Source: Floccifex porci (GTDB lineage Bacteria > Bacillota_I > Bacilli_A > Erysipelotrichales > Erysipelotrichaceae). From it: a stretch of 64,000 bases of DNA. The position numbers and the translations under genes were made by a program. Below, piece by piece: positions 45,183 to 54,202 of this stretch. The number at the start of each line of letters is the position of its first letter. The stretch's first letter is position 1. The notes under the pieces were generated by a model. It made no database searches and was not told where the DNA came from. It worked only from the letters and a program-made list of their open reading frames with translations. The DNA lies in contig NZ_VUMM01000001.1 of the NCBI RefSeq assembly GCF_009696175.1, positions 124,001 through 188,000 on the forward strand, in the 5' to 3' direction.

Positions 45183-46400
45183 ATGAAAATTCGTTCTCTA
45201 AAAGAACAATATGAGATTCAGTCTAAATGTTTAAAAGAAAGATTGGATATTCTTTTACCTGAAGTGATGTTTAATTCTCAGGCAGATATGTGGATCATCG
45301 CATGTAAAGAATACAATGAAGATCCTTTATTCAGAGCTTTAACGCCACCAGATTATCCAACAGCTAGACGAATTACTATGTTTGTATTTGTAAAAGAAGA
45401 GGATTATATTCATCGTTATTCTTTAAGTATGCCAGATGAAAGTTTAGAATTATATTATGAACCATATTATAAACATGGAAAAGAAACTCAGATGGATGCT
45501 TTAAATCGATTATTAAAAAAATATGATCCTGAAAAGATTGCAATCAATACATCTATGAATTTTAGTTTTAATGATGGTTTATCTATGGGAATTTATACGA
45601 TGTTCCTTGAAAATTTATCTGAGAAATGGCTGGATCGTATGATTTGTGATGATTTTTTAGCAATTAAATTAATGGAATTAAGAACGCCTACGGAAATGCA
45701 GATGATGCCTGAAATTATGGAAGTTGCGCATTCGATTATGGAAGAAATGTATACAACAAATACGATTCATCCTGGTGTTACAACATGTGATGATCTGGTA
45801 TGGTTTATGAAAGAAAAAGTTAATCAGTATGGATTGGAATACTGGTTTGAACCGACTATGGACCTTCAAAGAGAAAATGGAACATCCACTCGTATGGAAC
45901 ATTGTGTTATTGAAAAAGGGGATCTGTTACATTGTGATTTTGGGATTCGTTATATGAATATGTGCACGGATACGCAAAGATTGGCCTATGTAGCAAAAGA
46001 TAATGAAGAAAGCATTCCAGAAAAACTAAAACTGGGAATGAAAGTGGGAAATCGTTTTCAGGATATTGTATTAGAAAATCTAAAACCAGGAAGAACTGGA
46101 AATGAAGTTTTTACAGCATCTTTAAAACAGGCAATAGAAGAAAATATTCAGGCTGTTTTATATTCTCATCCTTGCAACATGTATGGACATGGTCCAGGGC
46201 CTACAATCGGTTTATATTCTCAACAGGAAGAAATTCCAGTAAAAGGAGATGTAGAAGTATCCAATAATACATGTTATGCACTGGAATTGAATGTAACTGT
46301 GGATTCTATTGTATATTATTTAGAAGAAACGATATCTGTAACGGATAAAGGAGCCCGTTTCTTATATAAAAATAGAGACCAGATAACACTCATTAAATAG
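45183..46400 (+). CDS. M24-family metallopeptidase (Xaa-Pro aminopeptidase-like)
   Basis: Probable peptidase with a creatinase-type N-terminal domain and a pita-bread C-terminal domain. Metal ligands by position: Asp in LLHCDFGIRY, Asp in MCTDTQRLAY, His in YGHGPGPTIG, Glu in YALELN and Glu in YLEETISVT. 405 aa. GGGAGG upstream. Following the opp genes, it may help degrade imported proline-containing peptides, but it has its own SD and sits after a terminator. Exact specificity is unknown. Confidence 0.85.
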   Translation: MKIRSLKEQYEIQSKCLKERLDILLPEVMFNSQADMWIIACKEYNEDPLFRALTPPDYPTARRITMFVFVKEEDYIHRYSLSMPDESLELYYEPYYKHGKETQMDALNRLLKKYDPEKIAINTSMNFSFNDGLSMGIYTMFLENLSEKWLDRMICDDFLAIKLMELRTPTEMQMMPEIMEVAHSIMEEMYTTNTIHPGVTTCDDLVWFMKEKVNQYGLEYWFEPTMDLQRENGTSTRMEHCVIEKGDLLHCDFGIRYMNMCTDTQRLAYVAKDNEESIPEKLKLGMKVGNRFQDIVLENLKPGRTGNEVFTASLKQAIEENIQAVLYSHPCNMYGHGPGPTIGLYSQQEEIPVKGDVEVSNNTCYALELNVTVDSIVYYLEETISVTDKGARFLYKNRDQITLIK

Positions 46401-46424
46401 ACCTATCGAACACGATAGGTCTTT
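46399..46424. terminator. Bidirectional terminator at M24 peptidase/rqcH ends
   Basis: AGACCTATCG-AACA-CGATAGGTCT. It begins in the M24 stop codon and its arms encode the last residues of RqcH (Thr-Tyr-Arg-Val-Arg). Confidence 0.85.
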
Positions 46425-48034
46425 ATTATAGTTTCAATTTTTTCTGGTTCTGGATCAATATATATTGTTTTATAGCTTTTCATTGTCACAAAACCAATTT
46501 TGGAACCAGGTACTTTTTTCAATTGAGATACAGTACAATAGTCTACAGGGACACTGCTGGATTCTTTTCCTTTAGAAAAATATGCTGACAGATTTGCACA
46601 TAAACGAATATTTTCTTCATTATATTCTTCACTTTTCAATAAAACATGACTTCCGTGATAATCTTTTACATGAAACCATAAATCCTGCTTATGTGCCAAT
46701 CGATGTGTAATGTAGTTGTTCTGAATATTGTTTTTTCCTGCATAAATATCATAATTGTCAAATTTAAGATGAAGTATATTTGGTTTATTCTTTTTCTTCT
46801 TTTTAATATTTTTTGGTTTTAAAATTTTCTGCTGAGTCAGTTCTTCTCGAATTTCCATCGCATCTTCTATACTACAGTGCATCAGCTGTTCTTCCAATTG
46901 TGTAAAATAGTCAATTTCCTTTTTGCAGTTTTCAATTTGCTGCTTTAAAACAATCTGGCTGCGTTTCATCTTATGATATTTCTGATAATATTTGTTCGCA
47001 TTTTCCTTTAAATCATAACGCATATCGATAGGAATCTTAACATCTGTTCCATCTGTAAAAGAAGGAAGTATAACGACTTTTTCTTTTTCAATTTCATTCA
47101 TATAACAGAATAATAAATCTCCATATTCCTGATATTTCTGATAATTAAAAGATTCTTCTAAACTTTTATTTAATTTAGGAAGTTTACGAATGTTTTTATT
47201 TTTCTCTTTCTGTACAGCTTTAAATACATCTCCACATTGTTCTTTTAAGCGTATTTTCGTTTCATCTTCTTTATACAAGATAGATAAACCATTCATTAAT
47301 GGAAATTTTCTATAGGGTTTATGAAGATGTTTACACTCAATACAATGAAAGTCGGATTCATATACATATAAAGAATCAGATTGTAATAAATCCTTTATAA
47401 TCGATCCATAATCTTCATGAAGCTGATTAATACGATATTGAAATTCATTGGATAATAATGGTGAAAATCCATAAACCTGTTTAACAAGCGACTGTTCAAA
47501 ATCAATTGAAACAGGATGAAGCGGATCCTGTTTTACTCCAGGATCTGGAAGGGAATAGATTGCACCAGGGTGAATCAGACGTTTTGAATTTTCGTATACT
47601 GGAATACGTTTTAAAGCATCTATAATTCGATTTTCTTTTACTAATAAAATATTTGCATATTTTCCCATCAATTCGATATATAATTTATGTTTTACCAGAT
47701 CCTGAAATTCATTATATGATGTAATAGTTAAACAAAGGATACGATCGTAATCAATCTGTTCAATTGATTCTATCGTTCCCTGTGATATATTCTTACGAAG
47801 AACCATTACAAAATTACTTGGACTATTTAGAGTTGTAGTTATGGATTCCGTAATATAAATACGATTTGTATTCGAATGTACATTTATAACAAGTTTCTGA
47901 TTTCCATATTCAGGATTATGAAGATGAATCTGTATTTCTTCTTCACTAATATTCTGTATTTTACCTATTTTACAGGGTACCATATTTTTTAATTGATTTG
48001 TAATTGTATGAAGCAATAATCCATCTAGAGCCAT
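46403..48034 (-). CDS. rqcH: Ribosome quality control protein RqcH (NFACT/FbpA family)
   Basis: Binds stalled 50S subunits carrying peptidyl-tRNA and recruits tRNA-Ala to add C-terminal alanine tails. The N-terminal NFACT domain begins MALDGLLLHTITNQLKN with the conserved Asp-Arg pair (IDYDRILCL); a central coiled coil follows (about residues 280-410); the C-terminal NFACT-R domain shows HRLAHKQDLWFHVKDYHGSHV. 543 aa. AGGAGGG upstream of the ATG. An older name links the family to fibronectin binding. Confidence 0.93.
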   Translation of the reverse strand: MALDGLLLHTITNQLKNMVPCKIGKIQNISEEEIQIHLHNPEYGNQKLVINVHSNTNRIYITESITTTLNSPSNFVMVLRKNISQGTIESIEQIDYDRILCLTITSYNEFQDLVKHKLYIELMGKYANILLVKENRIIDALKRIPVYENSKRLIHPGAIYSLPDPGVKQDPLHPVSIDFEQSLVKQVYGFSPLLSNEFQYRINQLHEDYGSIIKDLLQSDSLYVYESDFHCIECKHLHKPYRKFPLMNGLSILYKEDETKIRLKEQCGDVFKAVQKEKNKNIRKLPKLNKSLEESFNYQKYQEYGDLLFCYMNEIEKEKVVILPSFTDGTDVKIPIDMRYDLKENANKYYQKYHKMKRSQIVLKQQIENCKKEIDYFTQLEEQLMHCSIEDAMEIREELTQQKILKPKNIKKKKKNKPNILHLKFDNYDIYAGKNNIQNNYITHRLAHKQDLWFHVKDYHGSHVLLKSEEYNEENIRLCANLSAYFSKGKESSSVPVDYCTVSQLKKVPGSKIGFVTMKSYKTIYIDPEPEKIETIIKTYRVR

Positions 48035-48087
48035 TTTAAACCCTCCTGGCAGACATTATAACATTAATCATTGTTTTATAAAAATCT

Positions 48088-48116
48088 TTGATTATTATTA
48101 TTTGAAATTGTATAAT
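48088..48116 (+). promoter_or_regulatory. gmk promoter
   Basis: TTGATT (48088-48093), 17-bp spacer, TATAAT (48111-48116), then AGGAGA before the gmk ATG. Confidence 0.7.
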
Positions 48117-48136
48117 AATAAGAAAAGGAGAGTTAT

Positions 48137-48715
48137 ATGAAACGTGGTTTATTGATTATTATCAGTGGTCCAAGTGGTGTTGGAAAAGGAACGGTTCGTA
48201 AATATTTTGAAGCCAATAAAGATTTAAATCTTGCGTATTCTACTTCTATGACAACACGTAAGCCTCGTGAAGGGGAAATTGATGGAAAAGATTATTTCTT
48301 TGTAACTCGAGAACAATTTATACAATCCATTCAAAAAGGCGAATTATTGGAATATGCTGAATTTGTTGGGAATTATTATGGAACTCCTTTAAAAGAGGTC
48401 AATCGATTACGAGATGAAGGTAAAAATGTTTTATTGGAAATCGAAGTACAGGGAGCAAAACAGGTACAGGAAAAATGTCCAGATGCGATTAGTATTTTTA
48501 TTATTCCTCCTTCAATGGAAGAACTGGAAAATCGGATTCGTGGACGTAAATCGGAACCAGAAGAAATTGTACAGCAAAGACTGGCTAAAGCTGAAAAGGA
48601 ATTAAAATTGGTTAACCAGTATAAATATATTGTTTGTAACGATGATCCTAAATTAGCGGCGGACTTAATTCAAACAATTATTTATCGTAATATAGAAATT
48701 GAAGAAAATAAATGA
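48137..48715 (+). CDS. gmk: Guanylate kinase
   Basis: Phosphorylates GMP to GDP. P-loop ISGPSGVGKGTV, GMP-binding STSMTTRKPREGE and DYFFVTREQF, LLEIEVQGAKQV, lid RGRKSEPEEIVQQRL. 192 aa, full length. Divergent from rqcH. No rpoZ gene follows it here; the next gene is rimP after about 100 bp. Confidence 0.96.
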   Translation: MKRGLLIIISGPSGVGKGTVRKYFEANKDLNLAYSTSMTTRKPREGEIDGKDYFFVTREQFIQSIQKGELLEYAEFVGNYYGTPLKEVNRLRDEGKNVLLEIEVQGAKQVQEKCPDAISIFIIPPSMEELENRIRGRKSEPEEIVQQRLAKAEKELKLVNQYKYIVCNDDPKLAADLIQTIIYRNIEIEENK

Positions 48716-48775
48716 TTTATAGTTTTATACTTGAATTATGATGTAAATTATGATAAATTTTTATCGATAGAAAAA

Positions 48776-48799
48776 AAGGAGTGGGTAAAACCACTCCTT
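48776..48799 (+). terminator. Hairpin between gmk and rimP
   Basis: AAGGAGTGG-GTAAAA-CCACTCCTT, a 9-bp GC-containing stem ending about 23 nt before the rimP ATG. The downstream T tract is poor (AATTTT), so it may be a weak gmk terminator or a leader structure of the rimP-nusA operon. Confidence 0.5.
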
Positions 48800-48821
48800 A
48801 ATTTTGGAAAAGGAGAAAAAT

Positions 48822-49280
48822 ATGGATCATTTAAAAGAATGGATTGAACCTTTATTGGCAGAAAATGGTTGTAGTCTATATGAAATTGAATGGTTAACAA
48901 ATCAGAATCCACCTTTATTAAGAATATCAATTGAAAAAATAAATGGTACAGTGGATTTAGATGCCTGTGCACTTTGTTCAGATGTAATTTCCACTATGTT
49001 AGATGAAAAAGACTGGTACCAGAATGAATATATGCTGGAAGTTTGTTCACCTGGGGCAGAAAAAGAATTAAAGAATGATGAACAGATCCAGAATGCGATT
49101 GGAAGTTATGTTCATGTAAAATTTAAAAATCCTAAAAATGGTTTAGATTGTGTGACAGGGGATTTACTGGAAGCGGATGAAAGTTCGGTCACTATTTCTT
49201 ATAAAGAAAAAACCAGAAATAAAAAAATTGTAGTTGATAAAGAAAATATAGAATTCATTATGACAGCAGTAAAAATATAA
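48822..49280 (+). CDS. rimP: Ribosome maturation factor RimP
   Basis: Needed for 30S subunit maturation. N-terminal alpha/beta domain (LKEWIEPLLAENGCSLYEIEW; INGTVDLDACALCSDVIS) and LEVCSPGAEKELKND, then a C-terminal SH3-like domain. 152 aa from ATG 48822 with AAGGAGAA upstream. First gene of rimP-nusA-rnpM-ylxQ-infB-rbfA. Confidence 0.93.
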   Translation: MDHLKEWIEPLLAENGCSLYEIEWLTNQNPPLLRISIEKINGTVDLDACALCSDVISTMLDEKDWYQNEYMLEVCSPGAEKELKNDEQIQNAIGSYVHVKFKNPKNGLDCVTGDLLEADESSVTISYKEKTRNKKIVVDKENIEFIMTAVKI

Positions 49281-49290
49281 GGAGAAGAAA

Positions 49291-50883
49291 ATGAAGCAAG
49301 AAATGAGTTTAGCAGCTGCTTTAACAGGTGTTGAAACAGGACGTAAATTACCGAAAGAAGTAGTAGAAGAAGCTTTAAAAGAAGCAATGCAGAAAGCTTA
49401 TCGTAAGCAGATCAATATTCAGGATGCTTATGTAAGAGTGGAAATTGTAAATGGAGAAATTGAAATCTATCATGAAAGAATTGTTGTAGAAGAAGTTTAT
49501 GATGATGAATTGGAAATTTCTTTAGAAGACGCTCGTAAATTAAATCCTAATGCTCAAATTGATGACATGATTGGAGAAAAAGTTGATTTTTCTGGATTTG
49601 ATCGAGCAGCCGTTGTTCTGGCTAAGAATGTTATGAAACAAAAAATTCGTGAAGCTGAAAAACAACTGGTATATGAAGAATATTGTGACAAAATCGATGA
49701 AATGGTTTTGGGTACAATTGAAACTGTTGAAGAAAAATTTATTATTGTCAATATTGGTAAAACTTTAGCTATGATGAAACGTTCACAGGCTATGCCCAAT
49801 GAGACTTATAAAGAAGGTCAGAAAATTCTGGTAATCATTAAAGAAGTAAACAAGGACACAAAAGGGGCTCAAGTTCTAGTATCGAGAGGAACTTCTGTTT
49901 TAGTCAGACGTTTATTTGAAAAAGAAGTACCAGAAATTTATAACGGAACCATTGAAATAAAAGCCATTGCCCGTGATCCAGGTGAAAGATGTAAAATTGC
50001 AGTTTATTCTCATAATGAAAATATTGATCCAATTGGTGCATGTATTGGTCCTAGAGGAGCTCGTGTACAGGCCATTATCAATGAGCTGCATGGTGAAAAA
50101 ATTGATATCTTTGAATGGTCAGACAATGTTACTGATTTAATTTCAAATGCGTTAAGTCCAAGTGAAGCCGTTGCGGTTGTTCCAAATGATCGTGTGAAAG
50201 ATGGTTTAATCGTTGTTGTACCAGATAATCAATTATCTTTGGCAATTGGTAAAAGAGGGAAAAATGCTCGTTTAGCCGTTAAATTAACAAATCAGAAAAT
50301 TGATATCAAATCGGAATCTGAAATGAAGGAAGCGGGTATTGATTATATGAGTATTTCTGCTCAGATGCAAAAAGAATATGAAGAAAAGAAAGCAAAAGAA
50401 AGAGCTTATAAACAGCAACAGAAGATAGATGAATTAAAAGTTGCAAAAGAAGATACTATGGATGTCATTGATGAAATTGATTTTACATATGATGAACCAG
50501 ATGTATTGGATGAATCAGATTTCCATGATGAAGATACTTTATTTGCTTTAGAACAAGAGCAGAAAATGAATGAGATGGAAGAAGCTGCACGCATTGCAAA
50601 AGAATTAAGAAAAGAAAAAGCTTCTATTGGAAACAAAGAATATGTTTCTAAATTTGAAGAATTTGCAGATGCTTCCAATAAAAATGAAGTGGAACCAGCT
50701 CCAAAGAAAAAACAGGAAGAAAAAGAAGAAATCGTTATTAAAAAACCAAAATTTGAACAGATTCAGCCTATTTATACAGAAGAAGAACTTCTTGAAATGG
50801 AAGAAGAGTATGATGATGAGGATGAAGAAAACAAATGGGATGAAGATATTGATTATGAGCAATACGATGAATATTACGATTAG
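49291..50883 (+). CDS. nusA: Transcription termination/antitermination factor NusA
   Basis: Binds RNA polymerase and influences pausing and termination. N-terminal polymerase-binding domain, S1 domain (GTIETVEEKFIIVNIGKTLAMM), KH1 (IGACIGPRGARVQAIINEL) and KH2 (LSLAIGKRGKNARLAVKL). After about residue 370 there is a 160-aa highly charged extension rich in Glu, Asp and Lys ending in a run of acidic and Tyr residues, absent from the ~370-aa B. subtilis protein. Total 530 aa. GGAGAAG upstream of the ATG. Confidence 0.95.
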   Translation: MKQEMSLAAALTGVETGRKLPKEVVEEALKEAMQKAYRKQINIQDAYVRVEIVNGEIEIYHERIVVEEVYDDELEISLEDARKLNPNAQIDDMIGEKVDFSGFDRAAVVLAKNVMKQKIREAEKQLVYEEYCDKIDEMVLGTIETVEEKFIIVNIGKTLAMMKRSQAMPNETYKEGQKILVIIKEVNKDTKGAQVLVSRGTSVLVRRLFEKEVPEIYNGTIEIKAIARDPGERCKIAVYSHNENIDPIGACIGPRGARVQAIINELHGEKIDIFEWSDNVTDLISNALSPSEAVAVVPNDRVKDGLIVVVPDNQLSLAIGKRGKNARLAVKLTNQKIDIKSESEMKEAGIDYMSISAQMQKEYEEKKAKERAYKQQQKIDELKVAKEDTMDVIDEIDFTYDEPDVLDESDFHDEDTLFALEQEQKMNEMEEAARIAKELRKEKASIGNKEYVSKFEEFADASNKNEVEPAPKKKQEEKEEIVIKKPKFEQIQPIYTEEELLEMEEEYDDEDEENKWDEDIDYEQYDEYYD

Positions 50884-50891
50884 GAGCATTT

Positions 50892-51149
50892 ATGAGAAAA
50901 ATTCCAATGAGAAAATGTGTTGTAACACAGGAAAGATATCCTAAAAAAGAATTGATTCGTGTGGTTCGAACACCTGAAAACGAAATTGTTGTCGATATAA
51001 CAGGAAAAAAGAATGGCCATGGTGCTTATTTAAAATTAAGTAAAGAAATTGTAACGCTGGCTCAAAAAAATCATGCACTGAATCGTGCTTTAGAATGTGA
51101 CATCCCAGATGATATTTATTCACAGTTAATGGAGCTATGCAGTGAATAA
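50892..51149 (+). CDS. rnpM: YlxR-family protein RnpM
   Basis: Small RNA-binding protein between nusA and infB; in B. subtilis it binds and modulates RNase P RNA. Signature RKCVVTQERYPKKELIRVV and GKKNGHGAYL. 85 aa. AGGAGC upstream of the ATG; its last codons overlap the ylxQ start. Confidence 0.9.
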   Translation: MRKIPMRKCVVTQERYPKKELIRVVRTPENEIVVDITGKKNGHGAYLKLSKEIVTLAQKNHALNRALECDIPDDIYSQLMELCSE

Positions 51150-51432
51150 AATTGTAAATTATTGTCAGCTTGCACTTCGTTGTGGAAAGACGAGTACAGG
51201 AAGTGATCTGATTCCTTCTATACAGAATCAGAAAGCAAAACTTGTCGTATATTCAAGTGCATGTGGTTTAAATCGAAAAAAGAAACTGAAAGATAAATGT
51301 GCATACTATAAAATTGAATGCATCGAATTAAATGAATTGTTTTTCAATCAGATTACGCAAAAAAATATTCAGTCTTTAGCAATTACAGATCAGAAATTTG
51401 CGGAAATGATTATGAATATAGAGAAAGGATAG
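51142..51432 (+). CDS. ylxQ: L7Ae/L30e-like RNA-binding protein YlxQ
   Basis: Ribosomal protein L7Ae family, probable kink-turn RNA binder. The N-terminal helix NYCQLALRCGKTSTGSD (usually GKLVSG) and LVVYSSACGLNRKKKL match the family. 96 aa. GTG start overlaps the rnpM stop codon by 8 nt. Conserved position before infB. Confidence 0.87.
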   Translation: MNKIVNYCQLALRCGKTSTGSDLIPSIQNQKAKLVVYSSACGLNRKKKLKDKCAYYKIECIELNELFFNQITQKNIQSLAITDQKFAEMIMNIEKG

Positions 51433-51440
51433 GTGATTGT

Positions 51441-53282
51441 ATGGCTCAGCAACAAAACAGAAACAACAAAAAGAAGTTTAAAGGAAAGCCACAAAAAAAC
51501 AATCGAGTATCTAATGCAGTAAAACGCGAAGAAGTAAAAAAGATTACATACAGTGATACTCTTACAGTTGGACAATTAGCAGAATTAATGCATAAAAAAA
51601 GTTCAGACATCATCAAATTTTTATTTATGATGGGAAATATGTCTACTATAAACACCGTTTTATCCGATGAAGATATTGAAATTATATGTTTAGAATTTGG
51701 TATTGAAGTCGAAAAAGAAATTGTGATTGAAGAAGACAACATTGAAGAACAAATTGAATCTATGCATGAAGATGAATCCAAGATGGTATCACGTCCACCA
51801 ATTATTACCATTATGGGTCATGTTGACCATGGTAAAACGACTTTGCTGGATACTATTCGTAAAACCAATGTCACAAGTGGTGAATTTGGAGGAATTACCC
51901 AGCATATAGGAGCTTATCAGGTTAGTGTTAAAGGGAAAAAAGTTACTTTTCTGGATACACCAGGACATGAAGCTTTTACCGCTATGCGTGCTCGAGGAGC
52001 TCAGATTACTGATATCGTTATTATTGTTGTAGCAGCAGACGATGGAGTTATGCCTCAAACAAAAGAAGCCATTGACCATGCCAAAGCAGCTGGAGTTCCA
52101 ATTGTAGTAGCGGTAAATAAAATTGATAAACCAGGAGCCAATATTGATCGTATTAATTCTGAAATGGCTGAAAATGGTGTAATGCCTGAAGAATGGGGTG
52201 GAGAAACGATTTTTGTTCCTATTTCAGCAAAAACGGGAGAAGGAGTTTCTGATTTACTGGAAACAGTATTGCTGGTTGCAGAAATGCAGGAATTAAAAGC
52301 CAATCCAGATCAACTGGCAAGTGGTACTGTTGTTGAAGCAAAACTGGATAAAGGAAGAGGTCCGGTTGCAACTTTGCTGGTTCAAAGAGGTACATTAAAA
52401 GCAGGAGACAGTATCGTTGTTGGTACATGTTATGGACGTATTCGTAAATTAACAAATGACCGTGGTATGGAAATTAAGGCGGCTAAACCAAGTATGCCAG
52501 TTGAAATTATCGGATTGAATGATGTTCCTAGAGCTGGAGATGTATTCATGGCTTACGATACATATAAAAAAGCACAGGAAATTGCATCTCATCGATTAGA
52601 AAAACAGATATTAAAAGAAAGAAATCAGACAAGTGCAATGTCTTTAGAAGATTTAGCACGTAAAATTGATCAGGGAGAAATGCAGGAAATCAATATTCTG
52701 ATCAAAGCTGACGTACAGGGAAGTGCGGAAGCTTTAAAAGCTTCTATTGAAAAACTAGAAGTGGGAAATGTTCGTGTCAGTGTTATTCGTTCAACAGTTG
52801 GAACGATTACAGAATCTGATATTATGCTGGCTACAGCTTCCAATGCGATCATTTACGGATTTAACATTCGTCCAAATGCTGCAATTCGTAAAAAAGCAGA
52901 AGAAGAAGGGGTTGAAATTCGTTTACACAACATTATCTACAAAGCCTTAGAAGAATTAGAATCTGCTATGAAAGGTCTGCTGGCACCTGTTTATGAAGAA
53001 GTTGTAATTGGACAGGCGGAAGTAAGACAAACATATAAAGTATCAAAAGTTGGTACGGTAGCTGGATGTATGATTACATATGGTATTGCCAAACGTGACA
53101 GTAAGATTCGTTTAATTCGTGATGGTATTGTTGTTTATACCGGACAATTGGGTTCTTTAAGACGTTTTGAAAATGATGTAAAAGAAGTCAATACTGGATT
53201 TGAATGTGGTATGACGATTGCGAATTTTAATGATATTAAAATTGATGATATCATTGAAATGTATGAAGATCAGGAAGTTTAA
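51441..53282 (+). CDS. infB: Translation initiation factor IF-2
   Basis: GTPase placing initiator tRNA on the 30S subunit. A short basic N-terminal region is followed by the IF2N domain ([21 protein letters not shown]), G1 [13 protein letters not shown]2 region [11 protein letters not shown]3 DTPGHEAF, G4 NKIDK and G5 SAKTGEG, then domains II to IV. 613 aa, short for the family because the N-terminal extension is reduced. TAGGTG-type SD upstream. Confidence 0.96.
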   Translation: MAQQQNRNNKKKFKGKPQKNNRVSNAVKREEVKKITYSDTLTVGQLAELMHKKSSDIIKFLFMMGNMSTINTVLSDEDIEIICLEFGIEVEKEIVIEEDNIEEQIESMHEDESKMVSRPPIITIMGHVDHGKTTLLDTIRKTNVTSGEFGGITQHIGAYQVSVKGKKVTFLDTPGHEAFTAMRARGAQITDIVIIVVAADDGVMPQTKEAIDHAKAAGVPIVVAVNKIDKPGANIDRINSEMAENGVMPEEWGGETIFVPISAKTGEGVSDLLETVLLVAEMQELKANPDQLASGTVVEAKLDKGRGPVATLLVQRGTLKAGDSIVVGTCYGRIRKLTNDRGMEIKAAKPSMPVEIIGLNDVPRAGDVFMAYDTYKKAQEIASHRLEKQILKERNQTSAMSLEDLARKIDQGEMQEINILIKADVQGSAEALKASIEKLEVGNVRVSVIRSTVGTITESDIMLATASNAIIYGFNIRPNAAIRKKAEEEGVEIRLHNIIYKALEELESAMKGLLAPVYEEVVIGQAEVRQTYKVSKVGTVAGCMITYGIAKRDSKIRLIRDGIVVYTGQLGSLRRFENDVKEVNTGFECGMTIANFNDIKIDDIIEMYEDQEV

Positions 53283-53284
53283 TT

Positions 53285-53632
53285 ATGTCAGTAAAACAAG
53301 AACGTTTAGATATGATCCTGCATCGGGAAATATCAAATATTTTACAGTTTGATTTAAAAGATCCTAAATTAGGATTTGTAACGGTTACAGATGTACAATG
53401 TACAAAAGATTTAAGTGTTGCTAAAGTATATGTTACATTTTTAGGAAAACAGGAAAGAAACGATGCAGGAATGCGTATTTTACAGAAGTCAAAAGGATAT
53501 ATCCGTTCAACTTTAGCTAAACGAATTAAAATACGTAAAATGCCAGATTTAATATTTATTCAGGATACTAGTTTAGAAAAAGGAAATAAAATTGAATCTA
53601 TATTAAAAAATATGAATGGAAAAGGGGAATAA
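53285..53632 (+). CDS. rbfA: Ribosome-binding factor A
   Basis: 30S maturation and cold-shock factor with a KH-like fold. Signature QERLDMILHREISNILQFDLKDPKLGFV (read in two parts: ILHREISNIL, DLKDPKLGFVTVT). 115 aa. Starts two bases after the infB stop codon, indicating coupling. Ends in a terminator. Confidence 0.94.
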   Translation: MSVKQERLDMILHREISNILQFDLKDPKLGFVTVTDVQCTKDLSVAKVYVTFLGKQERNDAGMRILQKSKGYIRSTLAKRIKIRKMPDLIFIQDTSLEKGNKIESILKNMNGKGE

Positions 53633-53643
53633 CCCCTTTTTTT
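53620..53643 (+). terminator. rimP-rbfA operon terminator
   Basis: AAAAGGGG-AATAA-CCCC followed by seven T residues; overlaps the rbfA stop codon. Confidence 0.88.
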
Positions 53644-53644
53644 G

Positions 53645-54112
53645 TTATAGACAGGAATTAAAAAATTCGATTATACCTTGAACAACTTCATTTTTAATTT
53701 CTTTATAATTATGAATTTCATGACGATATCCAGAATATAATTTTGTCTGAACATTATGACCTGTATCAATTAATAAATTTGATGTTTCATAAACACCCTG
53801 ACCACTTAATTCATTTCCACATTTTGAAATAAAATCTCTGGCAATGAAAGATCCCATACTGTGGCCAAATAAGAAATAAGGAAGATCTGGATATTTTTCT
53901 TTTGTGATCTTCAAAAGGGAATATTCATCCTCCATCATAGTATGGATACCAGAATAACCCCAGTCACCCCACATATGTAAATAACTGCGGGAATGTTCAC
54001 CAAAACCATGAATAATATGAATAATTCCTTTTGGTTTACTTGCAGGAACATAAATCCATCCATACACAGTATCTCGTTTATTATAAGATAAAAATTGATT
54101 TTCATGTAATAT
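53645..54112 (-). pseudogene. Decayed alpha/beta-hydrolase (monoacylglycerol-lipase-like)
   Basis: Remnant of a serine hydrolase normally about 300 aa. The frame reads from LHENQFLSYNKRDTVYGWIY through HIIHGFGEHSRSYLHM, then jumps straight to WGDWGYSGIHTMMEDEY (about 30 residues lost), on to GHSMGSFIARDF (nucleophile Ser) and NELSG, then jumps to QGVYETSNLLIDTGHN (over 100 residues lost, including the catalytic Asp) and YRHEIHN (His). Both deletions keep frame. No ATG exists upstream of the conserved part: the expected start reads ATA, just after a TAG. Only internal GTG starts remain, giving at most 140 aa. Probably non-functional. Confidence 0.8.
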
Positions 54113-54164
54113 AAGCTACACCTCATTTTTACTTTATTGTATAAATGGGTTTATGAAATTACAA

Positions 54165-54191
54165 TAAAAAAAAGGATGCAACTGCATCCTT
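54165..54191 (-). terminator. thlA terminator
   Basis: AAGGATGCA / TGCATCCTT; on the minus strand it is followed by a run of eight T residues. Confidence 0.85.
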
Positions 54192-54202
54192 AAACTTAGA
54201 AA

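Noticed and set aside
50605-50944. Open frames on both strands over the nusA 3' end
   Set aside because: They arise from the low-complexity charged tail of NusA; amino-acid runs (Phe/Ile or Lys/Met rich) are not protein-like and no SD is present.
53645-53740. The hydrolase remnant as an intact small lipase
   Set aside because: The catalytic Asp region and the cap domain are missing, and no proper start codon exists.
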